NCBI RefSeq assembly: GCF_004331735.1
Contig: NZ_SJSO01000019.1
Coordinates: 348 to 64,347 of the forward strand
DNA: 64,000 nucleotides
Direction of reading: 5' to 3'
Source of the DNA: Pedobacter psychrodurus
GTDB taxonomy: Bacteria > Bacteroidota > Bacteroidia > Sphingobacteriales > Sphingobacteriaceae
A program made the translations under genes and the position numbers. The notes below the pieces were generated by a model that searched no databases, had not been told where the DNA came from, and worked only from the letters and a program-made list of their open reading frames with translations. Positions 33,638-42,037 of this stretch are shown piece after piece (positions within the stretch are counted from its first letter, which is position 1; each line of letters opens with the position of its first letter).

Positions 33638-34803
33638 CTTATAAGCTTTTGCATTAATGAGTCCAGTGGTAGTGCTATCGCTCCGCCCTGCATTGTAAAG
33701 GTATCATTACCTGCATAAACAACAAAGCTACTACTGGGTTTTACTTCTTCACAAGCAAAGTAAAACCCCTTTGATAATGAAGGCGCAGAACTTCTTTTAA
33801 TTTCTATTGCCCATTTTTCGGTATTTGAAAATTCCAGAATTAAATCTATTTCTGCGCCTCCGGGTGTTCCATAGTAGTATGTTTGTACTCCAGATGGAAT
33901 TACAGACATAATATTTTCGATCACAAACCCCTCCCAACTTCCACCTACTACCGGATGACCAAGTAGTTCATTATAACTTTTTATATTGAGCAAGGCATGA
34001 GTGAGGCCGCTATCTCTTACATATATTTTTGGTGATCGCACAAGTCGTTTTCCAACATTAACTGTATATGGCTTTAGTCGCCTAACCAATAACAAATCCA
34101 CCATCAAATCCAAATACCTCGCTATAGTTACCCCTGTAACCTCAATATTGCGGGCTAAGTGGGCTGCGTTTAGCACACTACCTTGATTGTGGGCGAGCAT
34201 TGTCCAAAAACGTTCGAGCGTTTCTGCAGGAATGCGAGGCCCCAGTTGAGGAATATCTCTTTCTAAATACGTTCGGATAAAGTCCTTTCTCCATATCAAA
34301 CTATTTTTCTCCGATGCAGCTAATAAACTCTCTGGAAATCCACCTCTCAACCAAAGGTCGTTAACCTTAGCTAAATCTTCTTGCGCATATTCTCTAACAT
34401 TTACCGGAAAAAGCTCCAGATAAGTAATTCTTCCAGCTAACGATTCGCTGGATTGTTTTAATAAATCTAAAGATGCTGATCCCAAAAACAGAAATTGTCC
34501 AGTCTTATTTCCTCTTCTACGCTCTTTATCTACAATTCCCCTTATTTGTGAAAATATTTCAGGCAAACGTTGAACTTCATCAAGAATTAAGAGTGATTTT
34601 TTGTTACTTTGATGGAAAGCACTTATATCCCTAACCTTTTCTAGATCTAAACGATCTTCCAAATCTAAATATATAGCATTCACCTCATCTATTAGGCCGA
34701 TGGCTAATGTAGTTTTACCAACTTGACGGGGGCCTAATAGCACAACCACAGGGCTTCGCTGTAAAGCTTCTTTAAGAATTGGTTCTAAATTTCGGAGAAT
34801 CAT
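33628..34803 (-). CDS. AAA+ ATPase with DUF4143 domain
   Basis: AAA_14/DUF4143 ATPase, 391 residues. Walker A LLGPRQVGKTTLAIGL is at 22-37; the Walker B segment is SLLILDEVQRLPEIFSQIRG near 69-88; sensor LFLGSAS near 108. The C-terminal DUF4143 part ends with a nuclease-like patch GTPGGAEIDLILE, then WAIEIK (residues D and E-x-K of a PD-(D/E)XK fold). This family is patchily distributed and its job is not settled. A perfect 37-bp palindrome abuts the start codon. No partner toxin gene is adjacent. Confidence 0.9.
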   Translation of the reverse strand: MILRNLEPILKEALQRSPVVVLLGPRQVGKTTLAIGLIDEVNAIYLDLEDRLDLEKVRDISAFHQSNKKSLLILDEVQRLPEIFSQIRGIVDKERRRGNKTGQFLFLGSASLDLLKQSSESLAGRITYLELFPVNVREYAQEDLAKVNDLWLRGGFPESLLAASEKNSLIWRKDFIRTYLERDIPQLGPRIPAETLERFWTMLAHNQGSVLNAAHLARNIEVTGVTIARYLDLMVDLLLVRRLKPYTVNVGKRLVRSPKIYVRDSGLTHALLNIKSYNELLGHPVVGGSWEGFVIENIMSVIPSGVQTYYYGTPGGAEIDLILEFSNTEKWAIEIKRSSAPSLSKGFYFACEEVKPSSSFVVYAGNDTFTMQGGAIALPLDSLMQKLISYA

Positions 34804-34840
34804 GTATGCAAATGTAATATTAAATATTACATTTGCATAC
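34804..34840 (-). promoter_or_regulatory. Perfect 37-bp palindrome touching the ATPase start codon
   Basis: Left arm 34804-34821 (GTATGCAAATGTAATATT), single base A, right arm 34823-34840, exact complement. The ATG of the ATPase begins directly next to it, so the mRNA would have an 18-bp hairpin just before AUG and no Shine-Dalgarno sequence. It could be an operator, a translation control hairpin, or a self-recognised site. Confidence 0.9.
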
Positions 34841-34908
34841 TTAATATCTTATTCAAATCAAGAAAAGAATCAAATGCTATTGTTATCTTTCGCTTTTTAC
34901 TAACGATC

Positions 34909-36612
34909 ATGAAAACAAAGATACTTTTTGTACTGCTTTTTGCCGGATTGGGATGTTTCGCACAAAATTCAACGGATGAATATTTCAAACTCACAAGGGC
35001 TGGTTTCATAGAAAAAAACGCCTACAAAACAACTGCTTTTGTAGAAAAATACTTTCGTGTACCTGGCAATACAGGCTTTACTGCTAGTATTTATTATGTA
35101 GAAAATATCCTTAAAAAAGCTGGCTTTGTAGAACAGAAACAAAATGAATTTGAGGCTCCTTTAACCTATCGCATCGAAAAAAGAGCGATGAAAAACAATA
35201 CTTGGGAGCCTGTTGATGCCAACATCGATATTATTGGTGAATCACAACCCCTCATTTCTTATAAAACTAACCGCAACATGATCCCGATCAATTGTGGTTC
35301 AACACCATTAGGAGGCGCTACAGCAAATGTGGTTTTCATTGCCAACGCAACACCTGCCGAAATAGAAAAGATAGACCTTAAGGGTAAAATTTTATTCTCA
35401 GAGAGCAATCCTTCACGTTTACTTCAGATTGCTACTAAGGCGGGAGCCATTGGTGTGTTGGGCTATTCAATGCCAAAGTATACACAACCAGAAGTTCACC
35501 AGACTTCTATCCAGTTTGGGAGTATGAAGGCTAATAGCGAAGTATGGACTTTACTTTTATCCTATGCCGCCAAAGAAAAATTAAAAGCAGCCTGCTTAAA
35601 AGGCGAGACCAAATTAAAGGTTAATATTCAGACCAAAATTTATCCTTCAGAAGAATTAACTATTGTAGCTAACGTTAAAGGAAGTGTTAGCCCAACAGAG
35701 CGCTTTGTATTCAGTGCCCATGTTCAGGAACCGGGTGCAAATGATAATGCCAGTGGTGTTGGCACATTAGCAGAAATGGCAAGATTAACCGCTGAATTAT
35801 ACCAAGCAAAAAAGATCAGTCCGAAGCGTACTTTAACCTTTTTATGGGGTGATGAAATTGTATCAACAAGAAGGTATATTACCGAAGATACCAAACGCGC
35901 AAAAGGCATTATGTGGGGAATGAGTTTGGATATGGTTGGTGAGGACACTAAAAAAACCGGCGGCTCTTTCCTTATTGAAAAAATGCCGGATCCATCTGCC
36001 ATCTGGACAAGGGGAGCAGATAAACATACAGAATGGGGTGCTGGGGATGTTTCCGAAAATGATCTTTTCCCTCACTATTTTAACGATTTCATTTTCGACA
36101 TCTGCAAAACACAGGGCAAATTTGCCAACTGGACAGTTAACTACAATCCATTTGAGGGCGGTAGCGATCATACACCATTCTTGCAAAATAAAATTCCAGG
36201 GTTATTGATGTGGCACTTTACCGATGTATTTTACCACACCGATAATGATAGAATTGATAAAGTTTCGCCTAAAGAAATGAAAAATGTAGGGGTAAGTGGA
36301 TTAACCGCAGCTTATACGCTTATTTCAGCAGATGAAAATACCGCTATAGCTACCGTTTCGCAGGTCAAAACTGATGCTTTAACCCGTTTAAAAACAGAAT
36401 TTGAACTAAGTAAGAAAGCAATCGCAGATGGCAAAGTTGTGACCGATGAAAAACATATTATTGAAGTTTGGGCCAAATGGTATGTAGATGCCCTAACAAC
36501 GGTTAATAAAATGCCTGTAAAATCTGAAACGACAAGAGTGGGGTCAGCGATTAAATTTGCAACCAATGAGATCGAAAAGCAAACAAAAGTATATTTAGAA
36601 GCGTTGAAGTAG
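34909..36612 (+). CDS. M28-family zinc peptidase with PA-like domain
   Basis: Secreted aminopeptidase-like protein, 567 residues, signal peptide 1-19 (GLGCFAQ). A PA-like insert lies near 140-200. The M28 core has SAH271 and GAND279NASG (bridging Asp). WGDEIVSTRRYI carries the acidic base position, then DMVGED and GGSDHTPF give the last ligands. The usual H-x-D is H-V-Q here, so one family-conserved Asp is missing; activity might be altered. crtD follows with 4 bases between, so both may be cotranscribed. Confidence 0.88.
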   Translation: MKTKILFVLLFAGLGCFAQNSTDEYFKLTRAGFIEKNAYKTTAFVEKYFRVPGNTGFTASIYYVENILKKAGFVEQKQNEFEAPLTYRIEKRAMKNNTWEPVDANIDIIGESQPLISYKTNRNMIPINCGSTPLGGATANVVFIANATPAEIEKIDLKGKILFSESNPSRLLQIATKAGAIGVLGYSMPKYTQPEVHQTSIQFGSMKANSEVWTLLLSYAAKEKLKAACLKGETKLKVNIQTKIYPSEELTIVANVKGSVSPTERFVFSAHVQEPGANDNASGVGTLAEMARLTAELYQAKKISPKRTLTFLWGDEIVSTRRYITEDTKRAKGIMWGMSLDMVGEDTKKTGGSFLIEKMPDPSAIWTRGADKHTEWGAGDVSENDLFPHYFNDFIFDICKTQGKFANWTVNYNPFEGGSDHTPFLQNKIPGLLMWHFTDVFYHTDNDRIDKVSPKEMKNVGVSGLTAAYTLISADENTAIATVSQVKTDALTRLKTEFELSKKAIADGKVVTDEKHIIEVWAKWYVDALTTVNKMPVKSETTRVGSAIKFATNEIEKQTKVYLEALK

Positions 36613-36616
36613 ATTG

Positions 36617-38089
36617 ATGCCTAAACCAAAAGCAATAGTTATCGGTGCAGGAATTGCAGGAATTGCGTCTGCAATTCGTTTTACCATGAAGGGTTATGAA
36701 GTTGATGTTTTCGAAGCCAGTTCAAAACCCGGGGGGAAACTGGCAGAAATAAAAATGAACGGTTTCAGGTTTGATGCCGGACCGAGCCTTTTTACCATGC
36801 CCCAATATGTGGATGAACTTTTTAAACTGGCAGGCAAAAACCCTAAAGATTATTTCGAATACATTAAGCTGAAAGAGATTTGCCGTTATTTCTACGAAGA
36901 TGGTTTAAGATTAAATGCCAGTACAGATCTGGATAAATTTGCAAAAGAAATTGAAGATAAAACCCAATCAACGGCAAAAGAGATTGATCGGTACCTAAAC
37001 AAAAGCAAAACCATTTACGAAGTTACACACCGTGTATTTTTAGAAAGAAGTTTGCACAAACTTAAAAGCTACCTGCATTGGGATACCTTAAAATCTATAT
37101 TCCGTTTTGGTCAGATTGATGCTTTTAGAACACAGGCAAAAGCAAATAGATCTTTCTTTAAGGACGATAGAGTAGCGCAACTTTTTAACCGTTACGCTAC
37201 CTATAACGGCTCTAATCCTTATCAGGCACCGGCCACATTGAATGTAATTCCACATTTCGAGTACCACTACGGAGCCTACCTTCCAAAAAACGGGATGTAC
37301 AGTATTGTTACAGCTTTAGTAAAACTAGCAGAAGAGTTAGGCGTAAGGTTTCATTACAACCAAAAGGCTGAAGAAATCTTATATTCGAGTGAACGCAAAC
37401 CCAAAGTACAAGGCATAAAAGTTAACGATAAAACCTACAAGGCAGATGTTGTTATTTCTAACCTTGATATCTGGTTTACCTATAAAAATTTGCTCAGTGG
37501 AATACTGCAACCAAAAAAACTCCTTAATCAGGAACGCAGCAGTTCGGCTTTGATATTTTATTGGGGCATGGATGGGAATTACAGCGATATGGGTTTACAC
37601 AACATCTTTTTCACTGAGGATTATCAAAAGGAATTTAGTGCGATGTGGAAAGATAAAACCATTAGCAACGACCCTACTGTTTACATTAATATCAGTGCTA
37701 AACACATTAGAGGGGATGCACCCACAGATAGCGAAAACTGGTTTGTAATGATAAACGTTCCTGCCAATAACGGTCAAAACTGGGACCTGTTGATTAAAGA
37801 GGCCCGAGCAAATATTATCAAAAAGATCAGCCGTTTGTTAAACAGAAATATTGAAAAAGATATTATTTGCGAACAGATTCTCGATCCCAGAAGCATTGAA
37901 GTTAAAACCGGTTCCTATCAAGGCTCTCTGTACGGTAACAGTTCTAATAATCAGTTTTCTGCCTTCTTAAGACATTCTAATTTCAGTTCGAAAGTTAAAA
38001 GTTTATATTTCTGTGGAGGCAGCGTACATCCGGGTGGGGGAATCCCTCTTGCATTGTTATCGGCTAAGATAATTGATGATGAGATTTAG
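36617..38089 (+). CDS. crtD: Carotenoid desaturase, probably CrtD (1-hydroxycarotenoid 3,4-desaturase)
   Basis: FAD-dependent CrtI-family desaturase, 490 residues from the ATG at 36617 (a TTG just before is also in frame). The dinucleotide motif VIGAGIAGIASAIRFTMKGYEVDVFE is at 8-33. GFRFDAGPSLFTMPQYVDELF follows, a block I associate with CrtD, not phytoene desaturases, which usually read DMGPSWY. The end FCGGSVHPGGGIPLALLSAKI is the FAD C-terminal site. It would act on the 1'-hydroxy carotenoid from the CruF-like protein 10 kb away. The stop lies inside a TTTAGGG array. CrtI cannot be fully excluded. Confidence 0.72.
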   Translation: MPKPKAIVIGAGIAGIASAIRFTMKGYEVDVFEASSKPGGKLAEIKMNGFRFDAGPSLFTMPQYVDELFKLAGKNPKDYFEYIKLKEICRYFYEDGLRLNASTDLDKFAKEIEDKTQSTAKEIDRYLNKSKTIYEVTHRVFLERSLHKLKSYLHWDTLKSIFRFGQIDAFRTQAKANRSFFKDDRVAQLFNRYATYNGSNPYQAPATLNVIPHFEYHYGAYLPKNGMYSIVTALVKLAEELGVRFHYNQKAEEILYSSERKPKVQGIKVNDKTYKADVVISNLDIWFTYKNLLSGILQPKKLLNQERSSSALIFYWGMDGNYSDMGLHNIFFTEDYQKEFSAMWKDKTISNDPTVYINISAKHIRGDAPTDSENWFVMINVPANNGQNWDLLIKEARANIIKKISRLLNRNIEKDIICEQILDPRSIEVKTGSYQGSLYGNSSNNQFSAFLRHSNFSSKVKSLYFCGGSVHPGGGIPLALLSAKIIDDEI

Positions 38090-38126
38090 GGTTTAGGGTT
38101 TAGGGTTTAGGGTTTAGGGTTTAGGG
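38085..38126. repeat. Heptamer array (TTTAGGG)x6
   Basis: Six perfect TTTAGGG copies. The crtD stop TAG (38087-38089) lies in the first unit. The unit is the same as plant-type telomere repeats, but chromosomal context makes that a coincidence. Confidence 0.95.
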
Positions 38127-38171
38127 GAAATCTTATCTAAAGCAAATTGTTTTTGTTGGCAAAAGAAAAAT

Positions 38172-38675
38172 CTAATGATTATTCTTAACGGCCTCCTCTA
38201 GTTTTTCACCGTCCAGATCAAATGCATCTACAATCAATTTGGCTTTAGTATAAAAAGGATCACGCTCCTGAAGTTTTATTTTGATAAATTCTAAAAGCTG
38301 TTCATCATCTAAATCTTTAATCAATGGACGTTTTTGGCGGTTATGTAATCGTGATACCAAAGCAGCTGGCTCCATTTGCAAATAAACAGTTTCACCATTT
38401 GCATTCATCCATTCCATATTATCAAAGAAACATGGTAATCCACCACCAGTAGCCACCACACAGGTTTCTGGATAATCGAAGGTTTTAAGCATTTCGCTCT
38501 CATAATCTCTGAAACCACTTTCTCCATGTTCTGCAAAGTATTCGGCAATGCTTTTACCTGTTTTTGAAACAATTTCGGCATCCAAATCTATCACAGGGCA
38601 ATCTAAACGATGTGCCAACTGTTTAGCTTTTGTACTTTTGCCGCAGCCCATATACCCGATAAGGAAAATCTTCAT
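38172..38675 (-). CDS. aroK: Shikimate kinase
   Basis: AroK, 167 residues, phosphorylates shikimate at O3 in the aromatic amino acid pathway. P-loop GYMGCGKSTKAKQLA lies at 7-21. DLDAEIVSKTGKSIAEYFAEHGESGFRDYE at about 31-60 holds the shikimate-binding Asp and Arg. VATGGGLPC is the next site, and NRQKRPLIKDLDDEQL is the lid. It is the last gene of a minus-strand group with DinB, OppB and MauE-like genes, 22 bases after DinB. Confidence 0.96.
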   Translation of the reverse strand: MKIFLIGYMGCGKSTKAKQLAHRLDCPVIDLDAEIVSKTGKSIAEYFAEHGESGFRDYESEMLKTFDYPETCVVATGGGLPCFFDNMEWMNANGETVYLQMEPAALVSRLHNRQKRPLIKDLDDEQLLEFIKIKLQERDPFYTKAKLIVDAFDLDGEKLEEAVKNNH

Positions 38676-38697
38676 GTGTGTTTCTATTTTAACCGAC

Positions 38698-39144
38698 CTA
38701 CAATAAATGGTCGCGTTTTAACATAATATAATCGGTTACAGGCGGCGTAAAGCCTTCCTTTTTTAATAAAGTTACAACCTGTCCGCGATGATAGGTAGAA
38801 TGGTTAAATAAATGAAATAAAATTTCATCCAATCGGTTTTCGTACTGAACGCCTTGTGTAGTTGTATACAGAATGCGTTTATCCAAAGCAGTATTTTTTA
38901 ATGCTTCCCTGATCGATTTAAAATTATCTGCAGCGATGCTTTCAAATTTTTCTTTAGCATGAAGATCCCAAACACCGTAAAGTGGTTTCTTGCCAGAAAT
39001 CCGTTGTGCCCATATATGCTGTGCATTGAGCACATGACTAAACAATCGCTCTGCATCGGGCATCTCGATTGTTGCAATCTTAAATATTTCGATGATGCGT
39101 TGATCGGCAAGCTCGGTATAATTTATAATTTCTTCTTCGCGCAT
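38698..39144 (-). CDS. DinB-family protein
   Basis: Second DinB/YfiT-like protein, 148 residues. Metal histidines: one in HVLNAQHIW near residue 43 and two in LFNHSTYHRGQ near 113-120. It differs clearly from the copy at 2931-3398. Function is unknown; S-transfer or metal-dependent hydrolysis are family roles. It starts three bases after the permease stop and is followed by aroK 22 bases later, so it is within the same operon. Confidence 0.85.
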   Translation of the reverse strand: MREEEIINYTELADQRIIEIFKIATIEMPDAERLFSHVLNAQHIWAQRISGKKPLYGVWDLHAKEKFESIAADNFKSIREALKNTALDKRILYTTTQGVQYENRLDEILFHLFNHSTYHRGQVVTLLKKEGFTPPVTDYIMLKRDHLL

Positions 39145-39147
39145 GGT

Positions 39148-40203
39148 TTAACTTAATTTAACCCTAGGATCAACATAGGCATATAAAATATCAACCAGGA
39201 TATTTATAACTACAAATACGAAAGCGATAAAAAGAATAGACCCCATTACAACAGGAAAATCAGACATTTCCAATGCGGTTACCGTTGTTCTTCCCAATCC
39301 GTTGTAGCCAAAAATGTACTCTACAAAAAAAGAACCGGCCAGCAACGAGGCAAACCATCCTGAAATGGCTGTAATTACCGGATTCATCGCATTTTTTAAA
39401 GCATGTTTGTAAATTATCGCATTTCTGCTTAAACCTTTAGCCCTGGCAGTCCTGATGTAATCCTGCGCCAAAACATCTAGCATCGCACTTCTGGTTAACT
39501 GAACAATAATCGCCAAAGGCCTTAAACCAAGGGTAATCATCGGCAGCCATAAGTTTCGCAAGGTTAACACTTCACCATTAAAAGGATCGTAAGAATATAA
39601 ACTCCCACTCATTTTCAGTCCAGTGTAATTGCTCAGCACAAATCCGAACAGCCAGGCAATAATAATCCCGGCAAAAAAAGAAGGAGCCGATATGCCTAAA
39701 ATAGCAAAGGCATTGGCCGATTTATCAATCCATGAGTCTTTATAAACGGCAGATATAACACCCAAAAACACACCAATTATGGTGGCGAAAATCATCGCCG
39801 TTAATGCAAGAATGAAAGTATTCGGTACGGTTTCAGAGAGTATAGCAGTAACATCGCGTTTAGTCTGGTAAGAACTGCGCAGGTAAGGCCATTTTATCAC
39901 CAGTGCCTTTTTATCAAAAGCCATCAGTTTTGCGTAGTGGTATTTCTGTTGAGTGATACTGTCGTTATCTAAAATACTAACGGGCGATAAATCGTTGATG
40001 TATAAAATAAACTGAACAGGTTTGGATCGATCTAAACCAAATTCTTTACGAACGGCCTCAAGTGATTGTACATCTGCCCTTTGACCCATCGTCATCCGTG
40101 CAGGGTCGCCTGGTAAAATATTAAACAGCACAAAAACAACCAGTATTACACCGCCCATTACCAGCAGCCCATACATCAGTTTTTTTAGTGCGTATCCGAT
40201 CAT
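39148..40203 (-). CDS. OppB/DppB-type ABC transporter permease
   Basis: Inner-membrane permease for peptide or nickel-like import. About six helices: the first at the N-terminus (LMYGLLVMGGVILVVFVLFNILPGDPARM), then the main group. The EAA-loop sequence QDYIRTARAKGLSRNAIIYKHALKNAMNPVI is diagnostic. The track opens at 40239, but the ATG at 40203, one base after the preceding stop, gives 351 residues and a normal N-terminus. The partner DppC permease, ATPases and binding protein are not adjacent, as is usual for orphan permeases in Bacteroidota. Confidence 0.9.
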   Translation of the reverse strand: MIGYALKKLMYGLLVMGGVILVVFVLFNILPGDPARMTMGQRADVQSLEAVRKEFGLDRSKPVQFILYINDLSPVSILDNDSITQQKYHYAKLMAFDKKALVIKWPYLRSSYQTKRDVTAILSETVPNTFILALTAMIFATIIGVFLGVISAVYKDSWIDKSANAFAILGISAPSFFAGIIIAWLFGFVLSNYTGLKMSGSLYSYDPFNGEVLTLRNLWLPMITLGLRPLAIIVQLTRSAMLDVLAQDYIRTARAKGLSRNAIIYKHALKNAMNPVITAISGWFASLLAGSFFVEYIFGYNGLGRTTVTALEMSDFPVVMGSILFIAFVFVVINILVDILYAYVDPRVKLS

Positions 40204-40204
40204 G

Positions 40205-41356
40205 TTATTTATCGAAATATTTTCTACTGAGCTGATCAAAAGTAGGTACGTTATGAAAATGCCATTTATTGATCACCACCCCATTTTTCATCAATAAAAC
40301 ACCCGGATTAGCCCTCACCATACTTTTCAAGGGTACCGCATCAGCATAAAAAACCTCTGAAAACAAGTTGTTCTTTTTGATAAAAGCCTGTGCATCTTGT
40401 GCAGAATTAGAAGTAAGCAATACCGTGCGGATATTAAACTGCTGTGTAGCGTTTAAAGCCAAGGCGTTTAGTTTACCAATAGCAGCCTCGTTTGTAGCAT
40501 GAAGATCATAAGCTACAAAGATCAAATTATAATAAGGGTTTTCGATCAGTTCTTTCGTATAATCTGTACCCGAAGCATCAGTAATATTTAGGTCCTTAAT
40601 TTTTGGCTCAAAACCTTTTTTAACCAATCTTTTTATGGGTTCGCCTATAATCTCCCAATTGTTATCCTTCCAGATTTCTGTTTTAAGATAGGCCTTATCG
40701 CTCATATCTTTCTCTTCATTGGTTTTCTTGTTCTTTAAATGGTACATGATCTCAAATTCATCTGGTTTTTCTCCCGGAGGAATAACCATTAATGATGGAA
40801 GATGTGCACCAACTTTATAAGGCAAGAAATCGATAATAGGCAGCACGTTATAAGTATACAACCCAAAACCTAAAGATATAACCGTTACTGCAATAGCAAT
40901 ATTTCTTTGAGTGGTTTCTTTTTTAAATAAAGGCTGAATGAGGTTCTTATTTAAGAAAATAATGATGATTAACGCTAAAAGGAACAGATCTTTACTGAAC
41001 GATTGCCAAGGCGTAAGTGGAATGGCATCGCCAAAACAGCCACAGCTGGTAACCACTTTAAAAGCGGCAGAGATAAATGTTAATAGGGTAAAGAAGATGA
41101 TCAACAGTAATAAACCCCAGGCAACTTTTTTACTCCAGAAACCCAATAGCAATAACGCACCAAGAACAATCTCTAAGGTACACAGTAAAATAGCAATACC
41201 AGTGGCCATTCCGCTAAGGAAATTCATGTGAAAAACTTCAAAATATTCTTGAAGTTTATAGCCAAAGCCAAGCGGATCGTTAGCTTTGATCAATCCTGAA
41301 AATATGAATAAAGCACCGACAAAAATCCTGGAGAATCTTAAAAGTATATTTCGCAT
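40205..41356 (-). CDS. MauE/DoxX-type membrane protein with thioredoxin-like C-terminal part
   Basis: 383-residue protein with four N-terminal membrane helices (about 5-140). The MauE/DoxX-like signature FSGLIKANDPLGFGYKLQEYFEVF and SCGCFGDAIPLTPW, with Cys residues like those of MauE-type redox proteins, is seen. Residues about 160-380 are soluble and probably periplasmic, with a thioredoxin-like end (LLTSNSAQDAQAFIKKNN, GVLLMKNGVVINKWHF). No CxxC is in that end. Role in disulfide or quinone redox is inference. It is followed by oppB after one base. Confidence 0.82.
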   Translation of the reverse strand: MRNILLRFSRIFVGALFIFSGLIKANDPLGFGYKLQEYFEVFHMNFLSGMATGIAILLCTLEIVLGALLLLGFWSKKVAWGLLLLIIFFTLLTFISAAFKVVTSCGCFGDAIPLTPWQSFSKDLFLLALIIIIFLNKNLIQPLFKKETTQRNIAIAVTVISLGFGLYTYNVLPIIDFLPYKVGAHLPSLMVIPPGEKPDEFEIMYHLKNKKTNEEKDMSDKAYLKTEIWKDNNWEIIGEPIKRLVKKGFEPKIKDLNITDASGTDYTKELIENPYYNLIFVAYDLHATNEAAIGKLNALALNATQQFNIRTVLLTSNSAQDAQAFIKKNNLFSEVFYADAVPLKSMVRANPGVLLMKNGVVINKWHFHNVPTFDQLSRKYFDK

Positions 41357-41392
41357 CTGTATGTATCTATTTTTTAAAAGCTATTATACTAT

Positions 41393-41944
41393 TTATTTAA
41401 CGCCGAGTTTGATCAGTGCGAAAACAGAATAATTCAACATATCCTGATAATTCGCTTTAACACCTTCCGAAGCCAAGGTTTGCCCTTCGTTATCTTCTAT
41501 CTGTTTAACCCTGAAAATTTTCATCAAAATCAGATCGGTTAAGGAGCTGATACGCATATCGCGCCAAGCCTCGCCATAATCGTGATTTTTGGCAAACATT
41601 AAATCTTTGGTTTCTGTTACCTTTTCTTCAAACTGTTTTTCAACTTCTGCATAAGGCATTTCGTTCGGATCGCTATCAGCCAGTTCGAGTTGCATCATGG
41701 CAATAATGCAATAGTTTACAATTCCGATATATTCCGATATAACACCCTCTCCCACCATACTCACTTTTTTTTCTTCGAGGGTACGGATGCGCTGTGCTTT
41801 GATAAAAATCTGATCGGTTATCGAACTTGGTCTTAATATCCGCCATGCAGTGCCGTAATCTTTAGTTTTTTTTAAAAATAATGATCTGCAAACTGCAATC
41901 ACTTCATCAAATTCGGTAGAGGTATTTGTTTGTGCCAAAGCCAA
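41393..41944 (-). CDS. DUF1599 protein, internally duplicated
   Basis: DUF1599 family, 183 residues, probably a nucleotide-pyrophosphohydrolase-like helical fold. Start is TTG at 41944, since a stop lies two codons upstream and no ATG is near. Two repeats are clear: about 23-90 (KKTKDYGTAWRILRPSSITDQIFIKAQRI ... EYIGIVNYCIIAMMQLEL) and about 115-183 (KNHDYGEAWRDMRISSLTDLILMKIFRVKQIED ... DMLNYSVFALIKLGV). Divergent from folP 93 bases away; in the same direction as the MauE-like gene (36 bases). Confidence 0.85.
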   Translation of the reverse strand: MALAQTNTSTEFDEVIAVCRSLFLKKTKDYGTAWRILRPSSITDQIFIKAQRIRTLEEKKVSMVGEGVISEYIGIVNYCIIAMMQLELADSDPNEMPYAEVEKQFEEKVTETKDLMFAKNHDYGEAWRDMRISSLTDLILMKIFRVKQIEDNEGQTLASEGVKANYQDMLNYSVFALIKLGVK

Positions 41945-41964
41945 TAATTATTTAGTTTTTAGTG

Positions 41965-41972
41965 TATTTTTG
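41965..41972 (+). promoter_or_regulatory. Possible folP promoter -7 element
   Basis: TATTTTTG matches TAnnTTTG, 65 bases before the folP ATG. The -33 side has no clear TTTG. Confidence 0.4.
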
Positions 41973-42037
41973 TCGTGAAAAAACAAAAGCTAAAGATACA
42001 TTTTTAAAGCGAAACCCAAATCCCGAAAGGGTTTATT

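Noticed and set aside
33628..34803. Toxin-antitoxin system around the DUF4143 ATPase
   Set aside because: No partner gene next to it; the family is often solitary.
38085..38126. TTTAGGG as true telomere, linear-plasmid end
   Set aside because: Internal to the chromosome-like window, short, and one of many heptamer arrays with other units.
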